From the NCBI RefSeq assembly GCF_000719705.1, contig NZ_JOHO01000072.1:1-27762 (forward strand): a DNA stretch of 27,762 bases. Reading direction: 5' to 3'. Below are positions 1 through 7,064 of the stretch, one piece after another. The stretch's first letter is position 1. The number at the start of each line of letters is the position of its first letter. The notes below the pieces were generated by a model. It was not told where the DNA came from. It saw only the letters and a list, made by a program, of their open reading frames with translations, and searched no databases. Origin of the DNA: Streptomyces sp. NRRL S-350 (GTDB lineage Bacteria; Actinomycetota; Actinomycetes; Streptomycetales; Streptomycetaceae). Made by a program: the position numbers and the translations under genes.

Positions 1-362
1 CCAGCCCCGCCGGCGACAAGGCCGACGCCACCTGGATCGTCCGCACCGGCCTCGCCGACAGCAGCTGCCTGTCCTTCGAGTCCGCGAACAAGCCGGGCCA
101 GTTCCTGCACCACTCCGCCTTCGAGCTCTACCTGAACGCCGACAACGGCGGCGGCACCTTCGCGCAGGACGCCACCTTCTGCCCCACCCCGGGCAACAGC
201 GGGCAGGGAAGCTCCTTCCGGTCGGCCAACTACCCCACGAAGTACCTCCGCCACTACGCCTACACCGCGTACATCGCGAGCAACGGCGGCTCCAACAGCT
301 GGGACAGCGCCACCAGTTGGGCCGCCGACACCAGCTGGCTGGTCGCCCAGCCCTGGAGCTGA
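1..362 (+). CDS. C-terminal part of a secreted protein with an AbfB/CBM42 arabinose-binding domain
   Basis: The reading frame is open from the window edge (first full codon at base 3) to the TGA at 360-362, giving about 119 residues. It contains the beta-trefoil signature of the alpha-L-arabinofuranosidase B domain (CBM42): a block starting SFESANKPGQFLHH and a later one with SFRSANYPTKYLRHY, ending LVAQPWS. CBM42 domains bind arabinofuranose side chains of arabinoxylan and arabinan, and usually sit at the C-terminus of secreted GH43, GH54 or GH62 enzymes or other extracellular hydrolases. The catalytic part lies upstream and cannot be identified here. Two hairpins follow the stop codon. A second arabinose-directed enzyme starts at the other end of the window (26743). 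The domain call is firm; the full function is unknown. Confidence 0.88.
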   Translation, partial: SPAGDKADATWIVRTGLADSSCLSFESANKPGQFLHHSAFELYLNADNGGGTFAQDATFCPTPGNSGQGSSFRSANYPTKYLRHYAYTAYIASNGGSNSWDSATSWAADTSWLVAQPWS

Positions 363-385
363 GCCACCGGCGCGCGGCCGCGTGC

Positions 386-410
386 CTCCCCGAGCGGTCC
401 GTTCGGGGAG
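386..410 (+). terminator. Hairpin after the CBM42 protein
   Basis: Arms CTCCCCGAGCG and CGTTCGGGGAG form an 11-bp stem with one G-U pair and a 3-base GTC loop, 24 bases after the stop codon. There is no T-run, which is common for Streptomyces terminators. Confidence 0.6.
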
Positions 411-481
411 CGGGCCTGCGGCCGGTCGGCCCGGTCCGACCGGCCGCTCGCCCGCAACGCCCAGGCCGCCGCTGCCCCGCA

Positions 482-528
482 GCCGCTGCCCCCTGCCCGT
501 GCCCCGGCACCGGGCCGGGGGCAGCGGC
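482..528 (+). terminator. Second hairpin downstream of the CBM42 protein
   Basis: Arms GCCGCTGCCCCC (482-493) and GGGGGCAGCGGC (517-528) are a perfect 12-bp inverted repeat. The 23-base loop can itself pair CCCCGGC (502-508) with GCCGGGG (514-520). It may be a backup terminator or an RNA structure upstream of 746. Confidence 0.45.
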
Positions 529-745
529 CGTGCGCGCGGCCGGGGCCGTGCCGTCGGGCCGTCGGCACGCGGCCGGGCGCAGGGCGGAACATCCGGCCCG
601 GCTCGCCGGGACCGCCCTGCGGCAGCGACCGGTCGTCCTGCCCCGGCAGGTCGGCGACCGGCGGCACGGTACGGTCCGCATCGGGCGGGTAGGCGCGGCG
701 TCGGGCGGTCACCGTGGCCGCTCCGTGGCCCGAGGGAGGTCGACC

Positions 746-1576
746 GTGGACCAGCCGTCGCGGGAACGCCCGCTGCATGACATGGGAGGCTCGATCGGAC
801 CGGCCGAGACGGCCGGCTCCCGAGACGAGCAGGGCGCCGAAGGCCCCGAGCGGCGACCGTCGCCCATCGGCAAGGGCGACACGCCGAACGTCGCGGGCAG
901 CGCCGAACAGCAGCCGGAGATCGCCGAGGGCCCGGTCCCCGGCGTCCAGCCCGGCGAGGACCAAGCCCGCGGCAGCAGCCGGCCGCCGGCCGGGATCGAC
1001 CCGCCGACCGGGACGGCCCTCCCCCGGGACGCGGCCGGCCCCGCCGGCACCGGCGCCGGCGAGCCGCTGGAGCAGCAGTCGGAGCCCGAGCCCGGCAGCC
1101 ACGACCCGGGGGCCTCGCCGGAGGACGAGGGCATTCCGGACCTCCAGGACGGCTCGCCCGCCCAGGAGTGGTCGCAGGACCCGCAGGTCCAGAGCGTGCC
1201 GGGGGACGCGCCGGTGGCCGCCGAATCCTTCGGCACGACCGGCGCCGAGCAGGCCCAGGGCGAGTCGCTGGACGCCCGGCTCGCGCAGGAGGAGCCGGAG
1301 CCGGACCCCCGGACGGTGGTCTCCGGTCCGCCCGAGGAGGCCGCCGGACGGCTCGACCAGACCGGCCGGAGCAGTGACCTCCGGACGTCGGCGACGGGCG
1401 ACACGGCCGGCCTCTCCGCCGAGGAGGAGTCGGTCCGCATCCGCCGGGACACCGAAACCGACCCGGACCCGGGCGCAGCGGAGGACGCCATCGACGGGCC
1501 CGGCGTGGGAACCCCCGCGGACGACGGCGCGCCGGGCGGTCCCGAGGACGCCGAGGGCGACGTGCCGCCGCGCTGA
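746..1576 (+). CDS. DUF5709 domain-like protein
   Basis: This 276-residue acidic protein is rich in Pro, Gly, Glu and Asp, has no signal peptide or membrane segment, and is probably cytoplasmic and largely disordered. The GTG at 746 was chosen because GAGGGAGG (732-739) lies 6 bases upstream; the frame is open further upstream but there loses the acidic character. Residues about 125-185 (EDEGIPDLQDG, then PVAAESFGTTGAEQ and LDARLAQEEP) match the conserved core of the actinobacterial DUF5709 family. A second conserved-looking piece, GLSAEEESVRI, lies near the C-terminus. The family has no established function that I know of. The first ~120 residues are low-complexity and longer than in typical members. 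The gene stands alone between hairpins and is followed by a 16-bp-stem terminator. Confidence 0.82.
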   Translation: MDQPSRERPLHDMGGSIGPAETAGSRDEQGAEGPERRPSPIGKGDTPNVAGSAEQQPEIAEGPVPGVQPGEDQARGSSRPPAGIDPPTGTALPRDAAGPAGTGAGEPLEQQSEPEPGSHDPGASPEDEGIPDLQDGSPAQEWSQDPQVQSVPGDAPVAAESFGTTGAEQAQGESLDARLAQEEPEPDPRTVVSGPPEEAAGRLDQTGRSSDLRTSATGDTAGLSAEEESVRIRRDTETDPDPGAAEDAIDGPGVGTPADDGAPGGPEDAEGDVPPR

Positions 1577-1583
1577 GTCCCCC

Positions 1584-1622
1584 GCGGCGCGGGCGCCCGT
1601 GAGTCTCGGGCGCCCGCGCCGC
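1584..1622 (+). terminator. Strong hairpin terminator after the DUF5709-like gene
   Basis: GCGGCGCGGGCGCCCG (1584-1599) and CGGGCGCCCGCGCCGC (1607-1622) are a perfect 16-bp inverted repeat with a 7-base loop, beginning 8 bases after the stop codon. TT follows at 1624-1625 but there is no long T-run. Confidence 0.8.
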
Positions 1623-1849
1623 CTTGCGTGCCGCCCGGCGGTCGCCACTGCGGCAGCCCCGGTCCCCAGGGGCCGCCGGTTCGGTGGCGGGCCCGGACGG
1701 TCGGACCGCCGCCCGCCCCCACCGACCGGCCCGGCTCGCGGCGACGGGCAGGTTCGTTCGAACGGAGCAGGCGTCCGGCCTCGCCGCCCCCCGGGCGCCG
1801 CAGGGTCCGCGCGCGGTCCGCAGCCGCAGGTCAACCGCCCTGCAGCCCC

Positions 1850-1890
1850 GCCGGGCGGCGGCCGGGCGGGGGCCGGGGCCGCCGCCCGGC
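1850..1890. repeat. 13-bp inverted repeat upstream of the sugar-nucleotide gene
   Basis: GCCGGGCGGCGGC (1850-1862) and GCCGCCGCCCGGC (1878-1890) pair perfectly around a 15-base loop. It lies about 120 bases before the ATG at 2013, so it could be a terminator for read-through or a leader structure. Function is not shown. Confidence 0.5.
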
Positions 1891-2012
1891 CGGCGACGCC
1901 GGGCAGGTCGCGCGCCCTGCCGACCGAGTGGCGGGGCGGGGAAGGCCCGCCGAGGCTGGACCGGAGCGAAGGACGCGGCGGACGCCGCGCCCGACGACCG
2001 AGAGGACCCTCC

Positions 2013-2972
2013 ATGGGACGCCTGCCAACCCCGCGCCCGCACGCCGTGGTCACCGGAGGAGCCGGCTTCGTCGGCTCCCACCTGTGTACGGAGCTCCTGG
2101 AACTCGGCTACGACGTGACGTGCGTGGACGACTTCTGCACCGGCTCCCGGGCGAACGTCGAGCACCTGACGGGCCGGGCCGGGTTCGACCTCCGTGAGTC
2201 GGACGTGGGAGAGGCCCTGGACGTCGACCGGCCCGTCGACTTCGTCTTCCACCTCGCGTCACCCGCCTCCCCCGCCGACTACCTGCGGCTCCCGGTCCAC
2301 ACCCTGGAGGCGGGAAGCCTGGGGACCCGCAACGCCCTGGCGCTGGCCCGGCGCAACGGGGCGCGGTTCCTGCTCACCTCGACCTCGGAGGTCTACGGCG
2401 ATCCGCTGCAGCACCCGCAGAGCGAGGGCTACTGGGGGAACGTCAACCCCGTCGGCCCGCGGAGCGTGTACGACGAGGCGAAGCGGTTCGCCGAGGCCCT
2501 CACCACGGCCGAGGCCGCCGCCGACGGCGTCGACACCGCGATCGTGCGGCTGTTCAACACCTACGGGCCCCGGATGAGGTCCCATGACGGGCGGGCGGTG
2601 CCCACGTTCATCCGCCAGGCCCTGGTGGGCGAGCCGCTGACGGTCACCGGTGACGGCAGCCAGACGCGCTCCCTCACCTACGTCTCGGACACCGTCCGGG
2701 GCATCCTGGCGATGGCCCACTCCGACCTCACGGGGCCGGTGAACATCGGCAACGACACCGAGTTCACCATGGTGGAGCTGGCCCGGCTGGTCATCGAACT
2801 CACCGGCTCGCCGTCGACGATCGAGTTCATCGCCCGCCCCACCGACGATCCCGCCGTCAGGCGCCCGGACATCACCCTGGCCCGCGGAAAGCTCCGCTGG
2901 GAGCCGACCGTCCAGGCGCGGGAGGGCCTGGCCCGGACCATCGACTGGTTCCGCAGGCACCCGCGGGCCTGA
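2013..2972 (+). CDS. UDP-glucuronate decarboxylase-like NAD-dependent sugar-nucleotide enzyme
   Basis: This 319-residue protein belongs to the extended short-chain dehydrogenase/reductase (NAD-dependent epimerase/dehydratase) family. The N-terminal Rossmann motif is GGAGFVGSH (15-23). The block HLASPASPADYL followed by TLEAGSLGTRNAL, then STSEVYGDPL (123-132) and the YxxxK pair Y153/K157 (VYDEAKR), is the UDP-xylose synthase pattern. E126 and the arginine pair 283-284 before PDI match residues used for decarboxylation in ArnA/UXS enzymes. The expected reaction is UDP-glucuronate to UDP-xylose plus CO2, in the cytoplasm. The ATG at 2013 has AGAGGA upstream. It precedes the glycosyltransferase operon by 143 bases with tandem repeats, so it may be a separate transcript. 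A related UDP-sugar epimerase or dehydratase cannot be excluded. Confidence 0.85.
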   Translation: MGRLPTPRPHAVVTGGAGFVGSHLCTELLELGYDVTCVDDFCTGSRANVEHLTGRAGFDLRESDVGEALDVDRPVDFVFHLASPASPADYLRLPVHTLEAGSLGTRNALALARRNGARFLLTSTSEVYGDPLQHPQSEGYWGNVNPVGPRSVYDEAKRFAEALTTAEAAADGVDTAIVRLFNTYGPRMRSHDGRAVPTFIRQALVGEPLTVTGDGSQTRSLTYVSDTVRGILAMAHSDLTGPVNIGNDTEFTMVELARLVIELTGSPSTIEFIARPTDDPAVRRPDITLARGKLRWEPTVQAREGLARTIDWFRRHPRA

Positions 2973-2981
2973 GACCCGCGG
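2961..2981 (+). terminator. Weak hairpin spanning the stop codon at 2972
   Basis: CCGCGGG (2961-2967) and CCCGCGG (2975-2981) make a 7-bp stem around a loop containing the TGA. It might attenuate transcription before the carbamoyltransferase gene, but it is short. Confidence 0.25.
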
Positions 2982-2997
2982 TCCCGAGCCCGACCCG

Positions 2998-3086
2998 CCG
3001 CCGTTCCTCACGGCCACGGGCACCTGCCGCCGTTCCCCCGCGGCCACGGGCACCTGCCGCCGCTCCCCCGCGGACCACGCGGACCC
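2998..3086. repeat. Three tandem copies of a ~30-bp unit
   Basis: Units at 2998-3026, 3027-3056 and 3057-3086 each start CCGCCG. The first two are nearly identical, sharing GGCCACGGGCACCTG; the third is diverged. They fill most of the gap between the UXS-like gene and the carbamoyltransferase. They could form in the spacer by slippage or act as a leader element; no function can be read. Confidence 0.7.
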
Positions 3087-3115
3087 GCCGCCGAACCCGG
3101 AAGGCCACCACTCCC

Positions 3116-4786
3116 ATGCGCATCCTTGGTATCAACGCCCTCTTCCACGACCCGGCCGCCGCCCTGGTGATCGACGGCCGGACCGTCGCCGCGGCCGAGG
3201 AGGAGCGGTTCAGCCGCCGCAAGCACGGCAAACGGCCGCTGCCGTTCTCCGCCTGGGAGCTGCCCGAACAGGCCGCCCGCTGGTGCCTCGACCACGCGGG
3301 CCTGCGCCCCGAGCAGCTCGACCTGGTCGGGTACTCGTTCGATCCCGCGCTCGCCCGCCCGGCCGACCGGCTGGGACTGGACGACCCCTGGGACCACCTG
3401 CGGCTCACCTACGCCCGCGAGGCCCCGAACTTCCTCGCGGAGGCGCTCCCCGGGCTCGACGCCGCCAAGGTGCGGTTCGTGCCGCACCACGTCGCCCACG
3501 CCGCGTCCGCCGCCTACGCGGCCGACGGCCGGTCCGACCCCTGCTCGGTCCTGGTGCTCGACGGGCGGGGCGAGGCGACGTCCCACCTGGCCGCCCGGCG
3601 GGTCGGCCGGCGGCTGGAACGGCTGGCCGCCCAGTCGCTCCCGCACTCGCTCGGCCTGGTGTACGAGGAACTGACCCAGCACCTCGGGTTCCTCCGCTCG
3701 TCGGACGAGTACAAGGTGATGGCCATGGCCTCCTACGGGTCGCCGTCCATGGCGGAGGCGCTGCGCCGGCATCTCTACCCGACGGGCGACGGCGGCTTCC
3801 ACGCCGTCGCGGTGCCCTGGACCGAGTTCGCGCCCGCGCTGCGGCCCGGCCAGGAGTGGGCCCCGCTCCACGCCGACCTCGCGTGTTCGGCGCAGCGGGT
3901 CCTCGAAGAGGTGCTGCTGGACCTCGTGCGCTGGCTGCACGGGCGAACCCACGACCGCCTGCTGACGCTGGCGGGCGGGGTGGCGCTGAACTGCGTCGCG
4001 AACGCGCGCATCGCCGCCGAGGGCCCGTTCGACCGGGTGTGGGTGCAGCCGGCGTCCGGGGACGCGGGCACCGCGCTCGGCGCGGCGCTGCACCTCGCGG
4101 CCACGGCCGGCGAGGACCCGGAGCCGATGGCCGGCGCCGACCTGGGCCGCGGCTGGTCCGACCGGGAGCTGGAGGCGTGGCTGCGCTCGGCGGCCGTCCC
4201 GTACGAGCGGCCCGAGGACGTCGCGGCGGAGGTCGCCCAGGAGCTCGCCGCCGACGGCATCGTGGCGTGGTTCCAGGGCCGGTCCGAGTTCGGCCCGCGG
4301 GCGCTCGGCCACCGGTCGCTGCTCGCCCACCCGGGCCCGGTGCGCAACCTGGAGCGGCTGAACGACGTCAAGGGCCGGGAGCAGTTCCGGCCCGTCGCGC
4401 CGATGGTCCTCGCCGACCGCGCCCCGAAGATCTTCACCGGGCAGCACCCCAGCCCGTACATGCTGTTCGTCCACGAGGTCGCTCCGGAGTGGCGGGAGCG
4501 GATCCCGGCCGTGGTCCACGTGGACGGCACCGCCAGGATCCAGAGCGTCGACCCGGCGGTCGACCCGTTGACGGCGCGGATGCTGGAGCGGTTCGAACTG
4601 CTGACCGGCCTGCCCGTGGTCGTCAACACCAGCCTCAACACGGCGGGTCGGCCGATGGTCGACGACGTCCGCGACGCGCTGGAGTGCTTCGGCTCGGCGC
4701 CGATCGACCTGCTCGCGCTCGGCCCGTTCGTCGTGCGGCGCGGGGCGATGTTCGCCGGCTCGGCCTCGTCGGGGGTGCGGTCGTGA
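3116..4786 (+). CDS. NodU/CmcH-family carbamoyltransferase
   Basis: This 556-residue protein has the two-domain structure of the NodU/CmcH/TobZ family, which makes carbamoyl-adenylate from carbamoyl phosphate and ATP and passes the carbamoyl group to a hydroxyl of a sugar or other acceptor. The N-terminal Kae1-like domain starts ILGINALFHDPAAALV and carries the metal-binding HHVAH (H124, H125, H128), DEYKVMAMASYG (197-208) and GGVALNCVAN (287-296). The C-terminal domain has GRSEFGPRALGHRS (388-401) and NTSLNTAGRP (504-513). All hallmark motifs look intact and the length is normal. The ATG at 3116 has GGAAGG upstream. It is the first gene of an overlapping operon of glycosyltransferases and heptose enzymes, so the acceptor is probably a sugar of that glycan; the acceptor itself is inference. 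Confidence 0.92.
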   Translation: MRILGINALFHDPAAALVIDGRTVAAAEEERFSRRKHGKRPLPFSAWELPEQAARWCLDHAGLRPEQLDLVGYSFDPALARPADRLGLDDPWDHLRLTYAREAPNFLAEALPGLDAAKVRFVPHHVAHAASAAYAADGRSDPCSVLVLDGRGEATSHLAARRVGRRLERLAAQSLPHSLGLVYEELTQHLGFLRSSDEYKVMAMASYGSPSMAEALRRHLYPTGDGGFHAVAVPWTEFAPALRPGQEWAPLHADLACSAQRVLEEVLLDLVRWLHGRTHDRLLTLAGGVALNCVANARIAAEGPFDRVWVQPASGDAGTALGAALHLAATAGEDPEPMAGADLGRGWSDRELEAWLRSAAVPYERPEDVAAEVAQELAADGIVAWFQGRSEFGPRALGHRSLLAHPGPVRNLERLNDVKGREQFRPVAPMVLADRAPKIFTGQHPSPYMLFVHEVAPEWRERIPAVVHVDGTARIQSVDPAVDPLTARMLERFELLTGLPVVVNTSLNTAGRPMVDDVRDALECFGSAPIDLLALGPFVVRRGAMFAGSASSGVRS

Positions 4787-5988
4787 ACGGCGCTCGCGCA
4801 GTCTCCTACGCGGTGGTCATCCCCACCCTCGGCCGGCCGAGCCTCGCCGTCACGCTGGCCGCCCTCGCCGAGTCGCAGGGCCCGCCTCCGGAGCGGATCG
4901 TGCTGGCGGACGACCGGCCGCTGAGCGACTGCGGGCCGCTCGACGTCGAGGTCCCGCCGTCGCTGCGCGACCGGGTCAGCGTCGTGGCGTCCTGCGGCCA
5001 CGGCCCCGCCGCGGCCCGCAACGCCGGCTGGCGGAGCGTGCGGCAGGAGTGGGTCGCCTTCCTGGACGACGACACCGTCCCCGGGCCGACGTGGGCGGCC
5101 GACCTGGCCGTGGACCTCGCCGGGTGCGGGCCCCGCACCGGGGGCAGCCAGGGCCGCATCGTGGTGCCGCTGGACCCCGGTGCGCGACCCACCGACTGGG
5201 AGCGCTGCACCGCCGGACTCGCCGACTCGTCGTGGATCACCGCGGACATGGCCTACCGCCGCAGCGTCCTGGAGCAGGTCGGCGGGTTCGACGAGCGCTT
5301 CCGGCGGGCCTTCCGGGAGGACGCCGACCTGGCGCTGCGCGTGCTCGACGCGGGCTGGCAGCTGACCCGGGGCGGCCGGACGACCCGCCACCCCGTCCGG
5401 CCGGCCGACCGTTGGGTCTCCGTGCGCCAGCAGGCGGGCAACGCGGACGACGTCCTGATGAACCGGCTGCACGGCCGGAGCTGGTGGGGCCGGGCCGAGG
5501 CCCCGCGCGGCCGGCTGCCGCGGCACCTCGCGATCACCGCCTGCCTCGTCGGCGCGGCCGCCGCGGGGCTGGCCCGGCGCCCCAGCCCGGCCGTGGCGCT
5601 GGCGGGGCTCTGGCTGGCCGGGACCGGCGAGTTCGCGCTGGCCAGGATCGCCCCCGGGCCGCGCCATGCCGAGGAGGTCGGGACGATGCTGCTGACCAGC
5701 GCGCTCATCCCGCCCGCCGCCGGCTACCACTGGGCCCGGGGCCTGCTGCGCCACCGGCGGGTCCAGCCGTGGCCGCCCGCCTCCGCGCCCGGTGCCGGCG
5801 AACCGGCCGCTGCCCGCGAAGCCGCCGGTGCCCGAGAACTGGCCGGTGCCCGAGAAGCCGCAGGTGTCGACGGCCGGCCCGGTGTCGGCGGGCCTCCCCG
5901 TCACGGCGACCAGCCCCACGCCGGCGGGCCTCCCCGCCACGGCGCCCCGGCCGGCACGCCGGCTGCCGAGGGGCGGGCCGACCGATGA
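4783..5988 (+). CDS. Family 2 glycosyltransferase with C-terminal hydrophobic segments and repeat tail
   Basis: The GTG start overlaps the carbamoyltransferase stop (GTGA). The protein is 401 residues. The N-terminal GT-A domain has VVIPTLGRPS (11-20), the metal/nucleotide-binding FLDDDTVPGP (93-102) and the acceptor-side REDADLALR (178-186). Two hydrophobic stretches (about 249-266 and 270-290) suggest membrane association. After about residue 330 the protein becomes a low-complexity tail with AGARE and GGPPRHG repeats, probably not part of the catalytic fold. GT2 enzymes transfer a sugar from a nucleotide donor with inversion; donor and acceptor cannot be told from sequence. Position 2 of the operon implies a role in the same glycan. 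Confidence 0.9.
   Translation: MNGARAVSYAVVIPTLGRPSLAVTLAALAESQGPPPERIVLADDRPLSDCGPLDVEVPPSLRDRVSVVASCGHGPAAARNAGWRSVRQEWVAFLDDDTVPGPTWAADLAVDLAGCGPRTGGSQGRIVVPLDPGARPTDWERCTAGLADSSWITADMAYRRSVLEQVGGFDERFRRAFREDADLALRVLDAGWQLTRGGRTTRHPVRPADRWVSVRQQAGNADDVLMNRLHGRSWWGRAEAPRGRLPRHLAITACLVGAAAAGLARRPSPAVALAGLWLAGTGEFALARIAPGPRHAEEVGTMLLTSALIPPAAGYHWARGLLRHRRVQPWPPASAPGAGEPAAAREAAGARELAGAREAAGVDGRPGVGGPPRHGDQPHAGGPPRHGAPAGTPAAEGRADR
5826..5944. repeat. Short direct repeats in the 3' end of the GT2 gene
   Basis: GCCGGTGCCCGAGAA occurs at 5826-5840 and 5844-5858. A 24-bp near-repeat containing GGCGGGCCTCCCCG occurs at about 5886-5909 and 5922-5944. They encode the AGARE- and GGPPRHG-type tail of the glycosyltransferase. 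Confidence 0.7.
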
Positions 5989-7064
5989 GGGTCCTCGTCG
6001 TACGCCTCGACAGCGCCGGCGACGTCCTGCTGGCCGGCCCGGCCGTACGGGCCGTCGCGGCCGGCTCCCGGCACGTCGCCATGCTGTGCGGGCCCGAGGG
6101 CGCCCCGGCGGCCCGGCTCCTGCCCGGCGTCGACCGGACCATCGTCTGGGACGCCCCGTGGGTGGGCTTCGATCCGCCCCCCGTCGTGCCCGAGGACGTC
6201 CACGCGCTCGTACGGCTGCTCGCCGAGCAGCGCTTCGACCACGCCCTCGTCCTCACGTCCTTCCACCAGAGCCCGCTGCCCACGGCGCTGCTGCTGCGGC
6301 TCGCCGGCATCGGCCGGATCGCCGCCACCAGTGAGGACTACCCGGGCGCCCTGCTCGATCTGCGCCACCACCGCGCGCCCGGACGCCACGAGGCCGAGGC
6401 CGGTCTCGACCTGGCGGTGGCCGCCGGGTTCGCACTGCCCCCGCACGACGACGGCCGACTGCGCGTCCTGGCGCCGCCCGACGCCCGCGGGCTCACCGGC
6501 CCGGGGCCGTACGTCGTCGTGCACCCCGGCGCGGCGGTACCCGCCCGGGCCGCCGGGCCCGAGGTGGCGGCCGCCGCCGTACGGGCGCTGGCCGAGGCCG
6601 GGCACCGGGTCGTCGTCACCGGCGGCCCGGCGGAGAAGGCGCTCACCGCCGAGGTCGCGGGGCGCCACGCGCTGGACCTCGGCGGCCGGACCGACCTGGA
6701 GGCGCTCGGCGGAGTCCTGGCCGCGGCGGACGCCGTGGTGGTGGGCAACACCGGTCCCGCCCACCTGGCCGCCGCCGTCGGCACCCCGGTGGTCAGCCTG
6801 TTCTCACCGGTCGTGCCCGCCCACCGGTGGCGACCGTTCGGCGTGCCGCACCTGCTGCTGGGACGCCAGGACGCGCCGTGCGCCGGGAGTCGCGCCCGGG
6901 TCTGCCCGGTCGAGGCCCACCCCTGTCTGAACACGCTCACCGGCGCACAGATCGCCGAGGCGGTCTCCCGGTTGACCGCGACGCTGCCTGCCGCGGGGCG
7001 GTGCGCGCGGCCGGGGCCGGTGCCGGTCCCGCCACGGCCCGCGGCCCGGAAGGTGACGTCATGA
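5985..7064 (+). CDS. GT9 (heptosyltransferase-family) glycosyltransferase, first copy
   Basis: The ATG at 5985 overlaps the previous stop (ATGA). The 359-residue protein shows the GT9 GT-B fold: N-terminal RVLVVRLDSAGDVLLAGPAV, the mid-protein VVVHPGA (177-183) that starts the donor-binding domain, and GNTGPAHLAAAVGTPVV (254-270). These are the signatures of the ADP-heptose:LPS heptosyltransferase family (WaaC/WaaF). Linked GmhA and HldE genes make ADP-heptose a likely donor, but GT9 members outside LPS pathways are poorly characterised. The usual lysine/WP motif after HPGA is replaced here by alanine-rich sequence, so donor chemistry may differ. A C-terminal CxxxxxRVCPVxxHPC cluster (CAG to HPCL) resembles the Cys-rich ends seen in some GT9 proteins. 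Confidence 0.88.
   Translation: MRVLVVRLDSAGDVLLAGPAVRAVAAGSRHVAMLCGPEGAPAARLLPGVDRTIVWDAPWVGFDPPPVVPEDVHALVRLLAEQRFDHALVLTSFHQSPLPTALLLRLAGIGRIAATSEDYPGALLDLRHHRAPGRHEAEAGLDLAVAAGFALPPHDDGRLRVLAPPDARGLTGPGPYVVVHPGAAVPARAAGPEVAAAAVRALAEAGHRVVVTGGPAEKALTAEVAGRHALDLGGRTDLEALGGVLAAADAVVVGNTGPAHLAAAVGTPVVSLFSPVVPAHRWRPFGVPHLLLGRQDAPCAGSRARVCPVEAHPCLNTLTGAQIAEAVSRLTATLPAAGRCARPGPVPVPPRPAARKVTS

Larger units (their letters stand above)
363..745. other. Intergenic region with two hairpins, no gene seen
   Basis: This GC-rich gap lies between the CBM42 protein and the DUF5709-like gene. It holds two strong inverted repeats (386-410 and 482-528) and the ribosome binding site GAGGGAGG just before 746. 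Frames that stay open across it are arginine/proline/alanine-rich, as expected from base composition alone. No promoter could be read with confidence. Confidence 0.6.
1577..2012. other. Intergenic region with terminator and a second large hairpin
   Basis: The gap separates the DUF5709-like gene from the sugar-nucleotide gene. It contains the terminator at 1584-1622, a 13-bp inverted repeat at 1850-1890, and a weak ribosome binding site (AGAGGA, 2001-2006) before the ATG at 2013. Open frames across it have arginine/proline-rich translations without family features and are treated as chance. Confidence 0.6.

Noticed and set aside
714..2012. N-terminal extension of the frame of the sugar-nucleotide gene
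   Set aside because: The Rossmann motif lies 15 residues after the ATG at 2013; the upstream part has no family sequence and crosses two hairpins and the DUF5709 gene.
260..2053. Long minus-strand open frame of 597 codons across the DUF5709 region
   Set aside because: Arg/Pro/Gly/Ala-rich translation without motifs, antisense to a gene with a recognised family and a good ribosome binding site; typical GC-rich shadow.
2013..2972. HldD (ADP-heptose epimerase) assignment for the epimerase-family gene
   Set aside because: HLASPASP, STSEVYGDPL and the YxxxK context with RRPDI are the UDP-xylose synthase pattern, not that of HldD.
2998..3086. CRISPR-like array
   Set aside because: Units are directly adjacent without spacers and only two are nearly identical.
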